From assembly GCA_001798185.1 (NCBI GenBank), contig MGRM01000009.1:202798-266797 (forward strand): a stretch of DNA of 64,000 nucleotides. The letters run 5' to 3'. The notes beneath the pieces were generated by a model, which was not told the origin of the DNA, did no database searches, and was given only the letters and a program-made list of their open reading frames with translations. The position numbers and the translations under genes were made by a program. Below are positions 19,269 to 28,773 of the stretch, one piece after another. The first letter of the stretch is position 1. Each line of letters starts with the position of its first letter. This stretch comes from Deltaproteobacteria bacterium RIFCSPHIGHO2_02_FULL_44_16. GTDB taxonomy: Bacteria; UBA10199; 2-02-FULL-44-16.

Positions 19269-21251
19269 CTACAATGCCACATATCCCACAATCAACACCG
19301 CGCCGATTAAGAAATACAATAAATACTGTTGCAACACACCATTTTGACTCATCGACACCAAACGTGCCCAGAGTCCAATGGTGCGTGCGCTGCCATACAC
19401 GAACAGACCATCGAGCGTCATCTCATCAATCCCTTTCCATAAAAAACGACGCGAACACCACAGAAGTGGACGAATGATGACCCGATCATAGAGTTCATCT
19501 ACAAAATAACGATTCGCGATGAGCCAATAAAGCCGAGAAACTTTCTGAACCACTCGATCTGGAAAGCCACGCTTTTGTGTGTAGATCACCCAACCGAAAA
19601 TGGAAAAGTGAAGCCCCCAAAGTGTGGTCACCACCATTAAAACAAGCTCAGTTGCGTGTGACGCTTCTCCACCATGTCCCATGGCCGTGGGAACAATATC
19701 GCGTAACCATTGCGACAGCAGATCTCTCCCTCCTAAAACTTCTGGAATTCCTAAAATACCGGCAAAGAGAGAGAAAAACGCAAGAATGAGGAGCGGAAGT
19801 GTCATTGACACAGGAGATTCGTGTATTTTTTTCCATTTCTCAGGAGGAAGTTCTGTCTTTCCAAAAAAGACTGAACCAACCAAACGAAAAATATAAAAGG
19901 AGGTGAGTCCCGCTCCTAAAAATCCAACAAACCATAAACCGACATGGCCACTGTTATACGCACTCCATAAAATAGCATCTTTAGAAAAAAAACCTGACGT
20001 CGGGAGAAGCCCTGCAAGCGCGAAAGAGCCAAGGACAAAGGTCCATGTCGTAATCGGAAGTTTTTTCTGTAAGCCTCCCATGCGACGCATATCTTGTTCG
20101 CCGTGCAGCGCATGAATCACACTCCCAGCGCCTAAAAAGAGAAGTGCTTTAAAAAAAGCGTGCGTCACAAGATGAAAAATGGCGCCAGAAAAAGCTCCGA
20201 CACCACAGGCAAGAAACATATATCCGAGTTGCGAAACCGTCGAATAGGCGAGAACTTTTTTGATGTCGGTCGCGGTCACACCCATCGTCGCGGCAAAAAC
20301 GACTGTCGTCGTTCCTATAATAGCGACAATATCCATTGCGACAGGAGAGAGAACATAGAGAAAATTGAGCCTCACGATCATATAGATCCCCGCGGTCACC
20401 ATGGTCGCTGCGTGAATCAGTGCTGAGACAGGGGTCGGACCTGCCATAGCATCAGGCAACCAGACATAGAGGGGAATCTGCGCCGATTTTCCGCACGCTC
20501 CGATAAAAAGAAGAAGACAAAGAATGGTGGCAACAGGAGTAAAGTAAGCCACATGACGACTCATGGTTTCAAAATTAAAAAATCCAAGACTCGGATCTGC
20601 GCCCGTCGCAGACATCACCCCAAAGATCAGAAACATTCCTAAGAGAAAGGCAGCATCCCCAATGCGATTGACAATAAATGCTTTCGATCCCGCTTTTGCC
20701 TTTTCTGCATCTTCAAACCAAAAGCCGATCAGAAGATAAGAACAGAGCCCAACCCCTTCCCATCCCACAAACATCAGAAGAAGATTATCAGCGAGCACCA
20801 AAATCAACATGAAGAAGAGAAAAAGATTGAGCTCCATGAAATAACGCGCATATCCCGCATCGTGACTCATGTAGCCCACAGAGTAGAGATGAATAAGACT
20901 TCCGACACCCGTGATAATGAGCGCTAACACAAGCGAGAGCTCATCGACATTGAGCCCGATATCAATGACGAGCCCTGGAAGTGCGGTCCAGGTGAAAAGT
21001 GGGCCGGTGATGAGTGACGGTGTTGTCCCCTCAAAACCGATGAGCGTAAAATAACAGACAATCGTTGCCGCAAAACCGAGAAGCGGCATCAGCACTCCAA
21101 TAAAAGAAACAATTGATCGATGACGATCGGTTGCTTCATGTGAAGAGATCGCTGCAAACATGCCATTCAGAAGAGCGCCTAAAAGTGGAAAGGCGACAAT
21201 AAGCCAGACCAGCATTTGAATCGAAAGATGGTGATAGATAAACTCAAGCAT
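19269..21251 (-). CDS. nuoL: NADH-quinone oxidoreductase subunit L
   Basis: The largest antiporter-like subunit of complex I, 660 residues, carrying the distal proton channel and the long lateral helix. Conserved stretches visible are FVGWEGVGLCSYLLIGFWFE near residue ~165, GKSAQIPLYVWLPDAMAGPTPVSALIHAATMV near ~245 (split here for length: the Lys and the HAATMV His are both present) and VLAYSTVSQLGYMFLA. GLLPTSGFFSKDAIL marks the second half-channel. The C-terminal ~100 residues contain the lateral helix and the final membrane segment. Start ATG 21251. Palindromic repeats sit on both sides of the gene, in the nuoK-nuoL and nuoL-nuoM spacers. Confidence 0.96.
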   Translation of the reverse strand: MLEFIYHHLSIQMLVWLIVAFPLLGALLNGMFAAISSHEATDRHRSIVSFIGVLMPLLGFAATIVCYFTLIGFEGTTPSLITGPLFTWTALPGLVIDIGLNVDELSLVLALIITGVGSLIHLYSVGYMSHDAGYARYFMELNLFLFFMLILVLADNLLLMFVGWEGVGLCSYLLIGFWFEDAEKAKAGSKAFIVNRIGDAAFLLGMFLIFGVMSATGADPSLGFFNFETMSRHVAYFTPVATILCLLLFIGACGKSAQIPLYVWLPDAMAGPTPVSALIHAATMVTAGIYMIVRLNFLYVLSPVAMDIVAIIGTTTVVFAATMGVTATDIKKVLAYSTVSQLGYMFLACGVGAFSGAIFHLVTHAFFKALLFLGAGSVIHALHGEQDMRRMGGLQKKLPITTWTFVLGSFALAGLLPTSGFFSKDAILWSAYNSGHVGLWFVGFLGAGLTSFYIFRLVGSVFFGKTELPPEKWKKIHESPVSMTLPLLILAFFSLFAGILGIPEVLGGRDLLSQWLRDIVPTAMGHGGEASHATELVLMVVTTLWGLHFSIFGWVIYTQKRGFPDRVVQKVSRLYWLIANRYFVDELYDRVIIRPLLWCSRRFLWKGIDEMTLDGLFVYGSARTIGLWARLVSMSQNGVLQQYLLYFLIGAVLIVGYVAL

Positions 21252-21261
21252 TTGAGTACGA

Positions 21262-21330
21262 TGTCATTCCTGCGCAGGCAGGAATCCAGATGTTTATCTT
21301 TTCTGGATCCCCGCCTGCGCGGGGATGACA
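21262..21330. repeat. GTCAT...ATGAC palindromic repeat, copy 2
   Basis: TGTCATTCCTGCGCAGG opens the element and GCGGGGATGACA closes it, with the usual AATCCAG / CTGGAT inner pair. It fills most of the nuoK-nuoL spacer. Downstream, AAAGTTAAACCACTATA recurs after the copy at 32644-32716, so that tail may belong to the mobile unit. Confidence 0.9.
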
Positions 21331-21365
21331 ATATCCTAGTTGAAAGTTAAACCACTATAAGTACA

Positions 21366-21671
21366 TTATCCTTTTAATAATCTCACATCATCGACATAAA
21401 CCGTTGAACGATGACGAAACAGCGCAATAATAATGGCAAGTCCAACACCAGCCTCTGCTGCTGCAACGGCTAAGACAAAAAAGACAAAAAGCGTTCCATC
21501 GGCAATACCGTTCCAACGAGAGAATGCCAGAAATGCAATATTGACCGCATTCAGCATCAACTCAATCGACATAAAAATAATGAGAGCATTGCGGCGAATG
21601 ACAACGCCCATCATACCGATCGCAAAGAGAAGAATACTTAAAAAGAGATAATGTTGTAACGTGATCATCAT
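21366..21671 (-). CDS. nuoK: NADH-quinone oxidoreductase subunit K
   Basis: A small three-helix membrane subunit of complex I, 101 residues. [16 protein letters not shown] carries the conserved membrane Glu on helix 2, and [18 protein letters not shown] carries the Glu of helix 3; both belong to the proton path. The start is placed at the first ATG of the pair at 21671 ([12 protein letters not shown]), preceded by GGGAG at a good distance. The frame is open a few codons further (TTG at 21683), which is unlikely to be used. It begins 15 bases after the nuoJ stop codon. Confidence 0.95.
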   Translation of the reverse strand: MMITLQHYLFLSILLFAIGMMGVVIRRNALIIFMSIELMLNAVNIAFLAFSRWNGIADGTLFVFFVLAVAAAEAGVGLAIIIALFRHRSTVYVDDVRLLKG

Positions 21672-21685
21672 GACATCTCCCAACG

Positions 21686-22189
21686 CTAGCTCAGTTTTTT
21701 CTTTCCCATCGCCACAGCTCCCACAATTGCTGCGAGCAATAACAGAGAAGCCAATTCAAAAGGAACGGCATAAGTTGTTAGCAATAAACTCCCGAGCGTT
21801 TTCGTCTGCGTGTAATGTTCAGGAAGTGGCATCGGCAGCGCAAATGGTGGCCTCCAAAAACTCATGACAAGTAACGCAGCGAGGTAGAGCGAGAGCAGAA
21901 CGCCAAGAATTTTACTGAAACGAACGATCCGCGGTTTTAAAGCGCGCGGTCCAAGATCAATAAGCATGATCACGAAAATAAAAAGGACCATCACCGCTCC
22001 GGCATAGACAAGCACTTGAATGACCGCCAAAAAAGGAGCAGCAAGAAGTGCAAAGAGTCCGGCGGACGCTGCAAGAGAGACCACAAGCCAAAGAGAGCTG
22101 ATGAGCGGATTCACGCGTGTGATCATGAGCAACGCCGACAGAGAAGCAGCGGCAGCAAAAAGATAAAAAAGAAGAGTATCGAGCATCAT
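21686..22189 (-). CDS. nuoJ: NADH-quinone oxidoreductase subunit J
   Basis: A membrane subunit of complex I with five predicted helices, 167 residues. The conserved third helix region, [20 protein letters not shown], contains the pi-bulge segment that rotates during turnover in studied enzymes. The start is the ATG pair at 22189/22186 ([16 protein letters not shown]), two bases after the nuoH stop. A longer frame begins at 22264 but would overlap nuoH by 25 codons. In most bacteria nuoI lies between nuoH and nuoJ; here there is no room for it. Confidence 0.95.
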   Translation of the reverse strand: MMLDTLLFYLFAAAASLSALLMITRVNPLISSLWLVVSLAASAGLFALLAAPFLAVIQVLVYAGAVMVLFIFVIMLIDLGPRALKPRIVRFSKILGVLLSLYLAALLVMSFWRPPFALPMPLPEHYTQTKTLGSLLLTTYAVPFELASLLLLAAIVGAVAMGKKKLS

Positions 22190-22191
22190 GG

Positions 22192-23460
22192 TTATGGCCT
22201 CAATAAAACCATCACCGCTGCAATGACGACATTCACAATCCCCAGCGGCAAAAGGACTTTCCATCCAAGTCGCATCAGTTGATCATATCGAAATCGCGGT
22301 AATGTCCAGCGAACCCAAATAAAAACAGAAACAAAAAAAAGTGTTTTCGTCAGCAGCACAATGAGTTGCAAGAAAAAAAGAAAGAGGGCTATCGCCCCTT
22401 CTGGAATGGCATGCGAACTAAAAATAAAATAAGTTCCGAAAAAAACAAAACCCATGAAAAGGGCGCCAGCCCCGAAGAGGAGAGGCTCTAAATCTCGTTT
22501 ATCTCCCCAATATCCACGACGTTTAAAGTATCGACGTGTTAAAAAAAGACCGACAAGAAAATGAAGAACGATAAGTCCGATCCAGGTCATCGGAATGATA
22601 GAGTGAATATGTTCGCGCATCAGGGTCGTGGAGACAAACGGAAGATGCCATCCTCCAAAAAAGAGGAGAGAAACCAGAAGCGATCCCACAATAATATGCG
22701 CATATTCTGCCATGAAAAAAACCGCGAAGCGCATGGAACTGTATTCTGTATGAAAACCAGCGGTGATCTCCGCTTCTCCTTCAGGTAAATCAAACGGAAG
22801 ACGATTCGTCTCGGCAAAAAGAGCAACGAAAAAAAGAAGAAAAGCGAGCGGGAGACGCACCGCATTCCAAGAAAAGAGATTGGAACCTTGATCAGCGACA
22901 ATATCGTTCAGACGAAAAGATCCTGCGACTAAAAAGAGCGCGACGACAGAGAGCGCCATCGCAAGCTCATAGCTGAGCATCTGCGAAGCGCCGCGAAGCG
23001 CACCAAGCAAAGAATACTTATTTCCCGAAGACCAACCCGCAAGTAAAAGCGCATAGACACTGAGCGACGAGAGGGCGAGCACATAGAGAAGTCCCCCTTC
23101 CAGATCAGCAATCTGAAAATGAAAGATCACATTTCCAAGGTGAAGAGGTTCTGCAAAAGGAATCACCGCAAGCGTTACCACAACGACAAACAGAGCAATC
23201 ATCGGAGCAAGAATAAAAAGGGGACTATATGCTTGTTCGTTGGTGGTATCCCCTTTGGTGATCAGTTTGATCGCATCTGCAAGACTATGAATGAGTCCAC
23301 CTAAACGAATGATGCCAAAAAGTGCAGCGCGATTCGGCCCACGACGGTCTTGAATATATGCGGCCCCTTTTCGCTCCATCCAAATGAGAATCGGCACGAG
23401 GTTCAGCACCATCATAATAACGATCACCACTTTTGCGATAGCAAGTCCGTGCTCGATCAT
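22192..23460 (-). CDS. nuoH: NADH-quinone oxidoreductase subunit H
   Basis: The membrane subunit that forms part of the quinone chamber next to NuoB and NuoD. The 422 residues give about nine helices. Signatures are ERKGAAYIQDRRGPNRA near residue 29, LADAIKLITKGD near 60, and ETNRLPFDLPEGEAEITAGF followed by HTEYSSMRFAVFFMAEYA near 220. It is longer than the usual 320-350 residues because of additional helices in the C-terminal part (GYWGDKRDLEPLLFGAGALF), a variant also seen in some other bacteria. ATG 23460 overlaps the nuoG stop as ATGA. Confidence 0.96.
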   Translation of the reverse strand: MIEHGLAIAKVVIVIMMVLNLVPILIWMERKGAAYIQDRRGPNRAALFGIIRLGGLIHSLADAIKLITKGDTTNEQAYSPLFILAPMIALFVVVVTLAVIPFAEPLHLGNVIFHFQIADLEGGLLYVLALSSLSVYALLLAGWSSGNKYSLLGALRGASQMLSYELAMALSVVALFLVAGSFRLNDIVADQGSNLFSWNAVRLPLAFLLFFVALFAETNRLPFDLPEGEAEITAGFHTEYSSMRFAVFFMAEYAHIIVGSLLVSLLFFGGWHLPFVSTTLMREHIHSIIPMTWIGLIVLHFLVGLFLTRRYFKRRGYWGDKRDLEPLLFGAGALFMGFVFFGTYFIFSSHAIPEGAIALFLFFLQLIVLLTKTLFFVSVFIWVRWTLPRFRYDQLMRLGWKVLLPLGIVNVVIAAVMVLLRP

Positions 23461-24944
23461 AATCCTATCGCTTTCTTTCCGGTGGCTAAAACTTCAGCGG
23501 CAGATGCATATCCAAAAGAACTTCCGAAAGCTGATGCCAGATGATTGAGAATTCCCCAGGTCGGAAGCGATTCCATTTTCGGATCAAAGGCTTTCGAAAA
23601 ACGTTGCCATCGTCCATCACGATTTACAAACGTCCCCTCTTGCTCTGCGTGACTTGCGCGCGGAAGGAGAAGATGCGCAAAGGGCTGTATGCTTTCGTTT
23701 CTGATATCGGTCATGAGCACAACATATTCTGGTTTTAGAGAAATCAGTCTTTTCTCATCAGCATCAGAAAGTGATCCCAGGATGACAAAAACTTTTCCTT
23801 TCGATTTTTCCGAAAAACGTTCTTGCGTCAGAAGTTTCACCCCATTCGTATTGGGATTTCGATCGTGATCGCGCAAAATGTCATCCGCAAACGAGGGATC
23901 ATGTTCATCACCACTCCAGACAATCGAAGAAGTTTTCAGAACTTCTTTGAAGAAACGAAGTGCTGCCATATTTTCTTCGAGCGACTGCTGAACTGAGAGG
24001 ACACCGACAATATCTGATGGCTGATACGTTTTCAGTTTTGTCGCCATCTCTGCGGTTGCGCTCTCCCAGCTGATGCGCTCATAAATACCATTCACCTCTT
24101 TCATCGGAAAGAGGACACGTTCATCAGCATTGATCCGTTTATAGGTCATGCGCCCGGGATCGCACATCCAGCATTCATTCACCTCTTCATTCTCTCGCGG
24201 TCGATAGCGATAGGCGATTCCGTCATCGTGATCGAGCCAGATATTGCACCCTGTTGCGCATCCCGTGCAGATGGAGGGAGTACTTTTTAAAAACCAGACA
24301 CGTTTTTGAAATCGAAAATCGGAAGAGGTCAGCGCTCCAACGGGACAGATGTCGACCGTACAGAGCGAATACGGATTATCGAGTTGCTTTCCGGGAAAGA
24401 CATCGATCGTCGAGTGATCACCCCGCTCGCACAGAATCAGTTGATGCTCTTTCGCAATCTCATCGCAAAAACGAATGCAGCGAGTACAGAGCACACAGCG
24501 TTCATCATCGAGCACCACATAGGGACCGATCGGTTTTGCTTTCGGTTTGTGCACTTTCGGATAACGCATGCGGGAGGGCTGCAGCGAGTGATCGAAATAT
24601 TGATCTTGAAGTTTACATTCTCCCGACTGATCGCAGACGGGACAGTCGAGTGGATGATTGATGAGAATAAATTCGAGCACATCTTTTCGCAGCTGCGCTG
24701 CTTTCTGGGAATTTACATGTACAATCATACCGTCACGAACTCGCTCACGGCACGAAATCACGGGAGCGCGGGCCCCTTCAACGTCGACCTGGCAGAGACG
24801 GCAGTTGCCAGCGATCGAAAGTTTTGGATGATAGCAGAAATGCGGAATTTCGATCCCAATATCTTTTGCAGCATTGAAGATCGTGACACCAGCATCGACT
24901 TCCACGTGCTTCCCATCAATCGTCATTTTCACTTTTTGTGTCAT
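23457..24944 (-). CDS. nuoG: NADH-quinone oxidoreductase subunit G, short form
   Basis: The 75-kDa-type iron-sulfur subunit of the peripheral arm. The N-terminal [2Fe-2S] domain (CYHPKLSIAGNCRLCQVDVEG) is present, then the His-ligated [4Fe-4S] region (HPLDCPVCDQSGECKLQD) and a second cluster motif (CVLCTRCIRFCDEI ... CPVGAL). CTGCATGC and CWMCDPGR belong to the molybdopterin-like domain. At 495 residues it keeps only a reduced version of that domain; many homologues are 650-900. The start is ATG 24944 (MTQKVKMTIDGK); the frame is open to 24965 without a better start. Since no NuoI is encoded nearby, how electrons reach NuoB is an open question. Confidence 0.94.
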   Translation of the reverse strand: MTQKVKMTIDGKHVEVDAGVTIFNAAKDIGIEIPHFCYHPKLSIAGNCRLCQVDVEGARAPVISCRERVRDGMIVHVNSQKAAQLRKDVLEFILINHPLDCPVCDQSGECKLQDQYFDHSLQPSRMRYPKVHKPKAKPIGPYVVLDDERCVLCTRCIRFCDEIAKEHQLILCERGDHSTIDVFPGKQLDNPYSLCTVDICPVGALTSSDFRFQKRVWFLKSTPSICTGCATGCNIWLDHDDGIAYRYRPRENEEVNECWMCDPGRMTYKRINADERVLFPMKEVNGIYERISWESATAEMATKLKTYQPSDIVGVLSVQQSLEENMAALRFFKEVLKTSSIVWSGDEHDPSFADDILRDHDRNPNTNGVKLLTQERFSEKSKGKVFVILGSLSDADEKRLISLKPEYVVLMTDIRNESIQPFAHLLLPRASHAEQEGTFVNRDGRWQRFSKAFDPKMESLPTWGILNHLASAFGSSFGYASAAEVLATGKKAIGL

Positions 24945-24966
24945 AACACTTTCAAGTTTTTGCAAA

Positions 24967-25099
24967 AAAATATTTCAAAACATTTCTCTTTTGTTACGGG
25001 TCCTGTCACCTCCGCCGTTCCACCTCCCCGCTTACGCGGGGCACCCCTGGGATCCGGCGTTGGTGCCACCCGAATTATTTGTCAGTTTTGAAATATTTT
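24967..25099. repeat. Foldback element family I, copy 3 (end of nuoF)
   Basis: Arms AAAATATTTCAAAAC (24967-24981) and its exact reverse complement (25085-25099). The core belongs to subtype B (ACGGGTCCTGTCACC ... GGCGTTGGTGCCACCCG). The nuoF stop codon and its last ~22 codons are supplied by the element. Confidence 0.9.
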
Positions 25100-26384
25100 C
25101 TCGACGCACATCCAACGTGTTTCGCTTCATCGGACATCGTCGTAAACGAACATGTTCTTCAAATTCATGTCGAAAACAGTTAATCCACGATCGAATCGGC
25201 ATCGCCAGCGCATCTGCTAGCGTACAAATCGTTCGTCCTTGCATATTGTCAGCTAACTGAAAAAGGACCGAGAGGTCCTGTGCATCTCCATCACCTCGCT
25301 CCATCCGATCGACAATTTTCTTTGCCCATCCTGTCCCTTCGCGGCACGGTGTACACTGACCACACGACTCGTGCGCATAAAAACGTGCGAGATCCGCAAG
25401 CACTTCGACCGCACAGACGCTGTCATCAAAGATAATCACCCCACCACTTCCCAGAAGTGTTCCCGATTGTTGCAGCGATTCATAATCGAGTCGCGATGCT
25501 AAAATCTGTTCGCCCGTGAGAACCGGAACTGATGATCCACCAACAACAACCGCCTTGAGTTTACGACCACCACGCACACCGCCACAGTATTCATTCATAA
25601 ACGTCGCAAACGGAAGACCGAGCTCTACTTCATAGACTCCCGGTTTTTCGACATGACCGCATACAGAGAAGAGTTTGGTTCCAGGACTTTTTTCCGTTCC
25701 GAATTTTCGATAAGCGCTTGCACCCTTCGCCAAAATAAAGGGAACGGCACAAATAGTTTCGACATTATTAACAATCGTCGGACAGGAAAAGAGACCCTCC
25801 ACCGCCGGAAATGGAGGCTTGATACGTGGGAATCCTCGATATCCTTCAAGCGACGAAAGAAGTGCGGTCTCTTCCCCACAAATATAGGCGCCAGCTCCAC
25901 GATGCGTGTAAATTTCAAGATCATACCCAGAACCTAAAATATTTTTGCCAAGAAGTTTTGATGCATAGGCTTGAAAAAGCGCAGCTTCAAAAAGTTCGCA
26001 TTGATGAAAAAATTCTCCACGAAAATAAATATACGCCGTATGCGCACCGATCGCATACGAAGCAGCGATCATTCCTTCGATGAGCAGATGCGGATCTCGC
26101 TCCAGCAGATGACGATCTTTAAACGTTCCTGGTTCGCTCTCATCGGCATTGATGACCAGATAGACTGGCTTTCCGGTATTTTTCGGAACAAAACTCCATT
26201 TCATTCCGGTTGAAAAACCGGCACCACCTCGACCGCGAAGGCCTGCGGCCTTTACTTCTTCTGTCACTCGATCAGGTTGCATCTGAAACAGTTTTTCAAG
26301 CGACGCATAAGCGCCATGTTTTTTGGCAACAACGATGTCGTCCATCTTTTCGACATTCCAGTTTTTATTTAAGACAAGAGTCAT
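25032..26384 (-). CDS. nuoF: NADH-quinone oxidoreductase subunit F, with repeat-derived C-terminus
   Basis: The NADH-binding, FMN- and [4Fe-4S]-containing subunit of complex I, 450 residues. The NADH/FMN region (GLRGRGGAGFSTGMKW, NADESEPGTFKDR, GAGAYICGEETALL) and the cluster motif ESCGQCTPCREG with the fourth Cys in RTICTLADA are all intact. The protein diverges after CPMKRNTLDVRRENISKL: the last residues (NNSGGTNAGSQGCPA) and the TAA come from foldback element copy 3. The ancestral C-terminus was probably replaced or extended by a few residues only. ATG 26384 has no strong ribosome site; copy 4 of the element lies directly upstream. Confidence 0.96.
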   Translation of the reverse strand: MTLVLNKNWNVEKMDDIVVAKKHGAYASLEKLFQMQPDRVTEEVKAAGLRGRGGAGFSTGMKWSFVPKNTGKPVYLVINADESEPGTFKDRHLLERDPHLLIEGMIAASYAIGAHTAYIYFRGEFFHQCELFEAALFQAYASKLLGKNILGSGYDLEIYTHRGAGAYICGEETALLSSLEGYRGFPRIKPPFPAVEGLFSCPTIVNNVETICAVPFILAKGASAYRKFGTEKSPGTKLFSVCGHVEKPGVYEVELGLPFATFMNEYCGGVRGGRKLKAVVVGGSSVPVLTGEQILASRLDYESLQQSGTLLGSGGVIIFDDSVCAVEVLADLARFYAHESCGQCTPCREGTGWAKKIVDRMERGDGDAQDLSVLFQLADNMQGRTICTLADALAMPIRSWINCFRHEFEEHVRLRRCPMKRNTLDVRRENISKLTNNSGGTNAGSQGCPA

Positions 26385-26396
26385 TTTAGTTATGTT

Positions 26397-26534
26397 GAAA
26401 AATCATTTCGAAACGTTTCCCATTTGATACGGGTCCTGCCGCCTGCGGTGTTCCGGCCCTCCGCTAAAGACGGAGACCTCCCGGAACACGCTCCGGCGTC
26501 ACCCGAATCTTGATCTGTTTCGAAATGATTTTTC
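26397..26534. repeat. Foldback element family I, copy 4 (nuoE/nuoF spacer)
   Basis: Arms GAAAAATCATTTCGAAAC (26397-26414) and the exact reverse complement (26517-26534). The core (ATACGGGTCCTGCCGCC ... CCGGCGTCACCCGAATC) is nearly identical to that of copy 5. It fills the whole spacer between nuoE and nuoF, so the polycistronic message should carry a ~138-nt hairpin here. Confidence 0.92.
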
Positions 26535-26535
26535 A

Positions 26536-27021
26536 TTATTTGGAATCTCTTCTTAATTCATCTAAAAGTTTATCCACCTTTTGAGGAGTCAAATTTTCAT
26601 AATAGTCATTCCCAACTTGCATCATCGGCGCTGTACCACACGATGCCAGACATTCCACCGTCGAGAGGTGAAAATTTCCGCATGGAGAAGTTTCTCCCAC
26701 ATTGCAGCCGATTTTTTCTTTCACATAATCGACAAGCCAATCAGCTTCTCGCAGTCGACAGCAGACACTGTTACAAATTTGAATATGGTGTTTCCCAATC
26801 GGTGTGCGATTGAACATTGTGTAAAACGTGACCACTTCCTGGACATCGCCTGCAGAGAGTTCCAAAAAGTTGGCGACATATTCCATCGCCTCTTTTGAAA
26901 CCCATCCCTCTTGTTCTTGCACAAGCCACAACACCGGCAAAATCGCCGCACGTTTGGTCGGATATTTGGCCAAAATCTTTGGAAGCTGCGCTTCCCGTTC
27001 TTTTGTAAACTTGAAGTTCAT
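26536..27021 (-). CDS. nuoE: NADH-quinone oxidoreductase subunit E
   Basis: The [2Fe-2S] thioredoxin-fold subunit of the NADH-oxidising module, 161 residues. Cluster ligands are seen in ICNSVCCRLREA and in VECLASCGTAPMMQV. The N-terminal helical bundle (ILPVLWLVQEQEGWVSKEAM) is typical. ATG 27021 starts MNFKFTKEREAQLPKIL and lies three bases after the nuoCD stop. It is followed by a foldback repeat before nuoF, so the coupling normally seen between nuoE and nuoF is interrupted. Confidence 0.95.
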   Translation of the reverse strand: MNFKFTKEREAQLPKILAKYPTKRAAILPVLWLVQEQEGWVSKEAMEYVANFLELSAGDVQEVVTFYTMFNRTPIGKHHIQICNSVCCRLREADWLVDYVKEKIGCNVGETSPCGNFHLSTVECLASCGTAPMMQVGNDYYENLTPQKVDKLLDELRRDSK

Positions 27022-27024
27022 ATA

Positions 27025-28767
27025 TTAACGATCAATTTCGCCGGCTACTATGTTCAACCCACCAAGAATTGCAATGGCATCTGCAATCATTCCACCTTCA
27101 ATGAGCGCGGGATACGCTTGATACAGCGTAAAGCAGGGACCACGGACCTTGATACGATAAGGATTTTTGGAACCGTCACTCACCACATAAAAACCGAGTT
27201 CACCATTCGCAGCTTCCGTATACGAATAAATTTCTCCTGCTGGTGGAATAATGCCATGCATCACCAATTTAAAATGTTGCATCATCCCTTCAATCGAACC
27301 ATAGACCTCATGCTTTGGAGGAAACGCCACACGACGATCATCGGTCATCACTGCACCAGTTGGAATTTTTTCTAAAATTTGCTCGACCATACGCGCTGAC
27401 TGTTCCATCTCTTCCATACGCACAAAAATACGATCGTATGAATCGCCATGCGTTCCGATCGGAATATCCCACTCGAGCTGATCATAATAATAATAAGGAT
27501 GCGCTTTGCGAATATCATAATCAATACCGCACGCGCGTAAGCAGGGACCGGTAAAACCAAAACTGATCGCATCCTCAGATGAAATGGCTCCAACCCCTTG
27601 TGTGCGATCCATTAAAATACGATTGCGTCGAAGAAGACCGTTCACATCATCAAGCGCTTTCCGAAGATCTTTCAAACACTGTCTTAAATAAGAATGCGTG
27701 TTCGGAGGCATATCGCGCATCACGCCACCAATCCGAGTGTAGGATGTCGTGAGCCGCGCACCACACAGTGCTTCCACCCAATCGGTAAACTGTTCGCGCA
27801 TGTTGAAGAAATACCAAAAATTGGTGAGCGCGCCGATATCGACTAGATTTGTTCCGATGCAAACCAGATGATCCATAATACGAGAAACCTCGCAAATGAG
27901 CATGCGAATCCACTTTGCGCGTTCTGGAATATCAAGTGAAAGCAAATCTTCCACAGCTTTACAGTAACCAACATTGTTCATCAGTGATGAAAGATAATTC
28001 AAACGATCGGTATATGGAATCACCTGAAGATAATCGTGATTCTCCGCTTCTTTTTCGAAACAGCGATGAAGATAACCAATTTCAGCAACCGCCGTTTGAA
28101 TTTTCTCTCCCGCAAGATCCACAAGCACACGAAAACATCCGTGCATGGCAGGATGCGAAGGACCGATATTGAGAAGATTCGCTTGTGTTGCCAAATCTTG
28201 CATGCCTCGTTCTTCTTTCTCAGCATGCTGCAACATTTTTTCAATCACTTCGTGTTGTCGTGTTTTTTTACGCGCAAGCTCGTCGACTAAAGGTTCTGGA
28301 GTCGGAACAACACCTCGACGATTATACGGAAAATCTTTTCGAAGCGCGTGACCTTCAAACTCATGATGACAGAGAATGCGTTTGAGATCTGGATGACCCG
28401 TAAAACGAATGCCAAAAAGATCGTATGCTTCACGTTCGTACCAATCAACGGTCTTATATAAATGAGAAATCGAAGGAAGAGTCGGATCATCTGCCGGACA
28501 TCTCGTTTTGACGCGAATGCGTTTTCGAGTTGAGAGCGAAGAGAGATGCACGATCACTTCAAATCGTTCATCTCTTTCCGGGTAATCAGCGCCGCAGAGA
28601 TCCATCAAAATATTAAAGCGAAGTTCTGGATCATCACGCAAAAACTGAATGACGTCGATCCACACATGACGAGGGAACACAGCCGTCTCATTGCCATAAG
28701 CGCTTGAGGTTTCACGACACTCGTTTCCAAAACGGGTTTTCAGCCTTTCAAGTACATGTTGTGACAT
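27025..28767 (-). CDS. nuoCD: NADH-quinone oxidoreductase fused subunits C and D
   Basis: A 580-residue fusion of the NuoC (30 kDa) and NuoD (49 kDa) subunits that build the quinone pocket. Residues 1-~170 are NuoC, with YEREAYDLFGIRFTGHPDLKRI as the family signature. NuoD begins near NIGPSHPAMHGCFRVLVDL (residue ~195); here the conserved quinone-site His is retained in SHPAMHG. EIGYLHRCFEKEAENHDY and CGIDYDIRKAHPYYYYDQ, with the quinone-site Tyr region, follow, and the protein ends AILGGLNIVAGEIDR. Fused nuoCD genes are known from enterobacteria and others. It starts at ATG 28767, six bases after the TPR gene. Confidence 0.95.
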   Translation of the reverse strand: MSQHVLERLKTRFGNECRETSSAYGNETAVFPRHVWIDVIQFLRDDPELRFNILMDLCGADYPERDERFEVIVHLSSLSTRKRIRVKTRCPADDPTLPSISHLYKTVDWYEREAYDLFGIRFTGHPDLKRILCHHEFEGHALRKDFPYNRRGVVPTPEPLVDELARKKTRQHEVIEKMLQHAEKEERGMQDLATQANLLNIGPSHPAMHGCFRVLVDLAGEKIQTAVAEIGYLHRCFEKEAENHDYLQVIPYTDRLNYLSSLMNNVGYCKAVEDLLSLDIPERAKWIRMLICEVSRIMDHLVCIGTNLVDIGALTNFWYFFNMREQFTDWVEALCGARLTTSYTRIGGVMRDMPPNTHSYLRQCLKDLRKALDDVNGLLRRNRILMDRTQGVGAISSEDAISFGFTGPCLRACGIDYDIRKAHPYYYYDQLEWDIPIGTHGDSYDRIFVRMEEMEQSARMVEQILEKIPTGAVMTDDRRVAFPPKHEVYGSIEGMMQHFKLVMHGIIPPAGEIYSYTEAANGELGFYVVSDGSKNPYRIKVRGPCFTLYQAYPALIEGGMIADAIAILGGLNIVAGEIDR

Positions 28768-28773
28768 ATTTTT

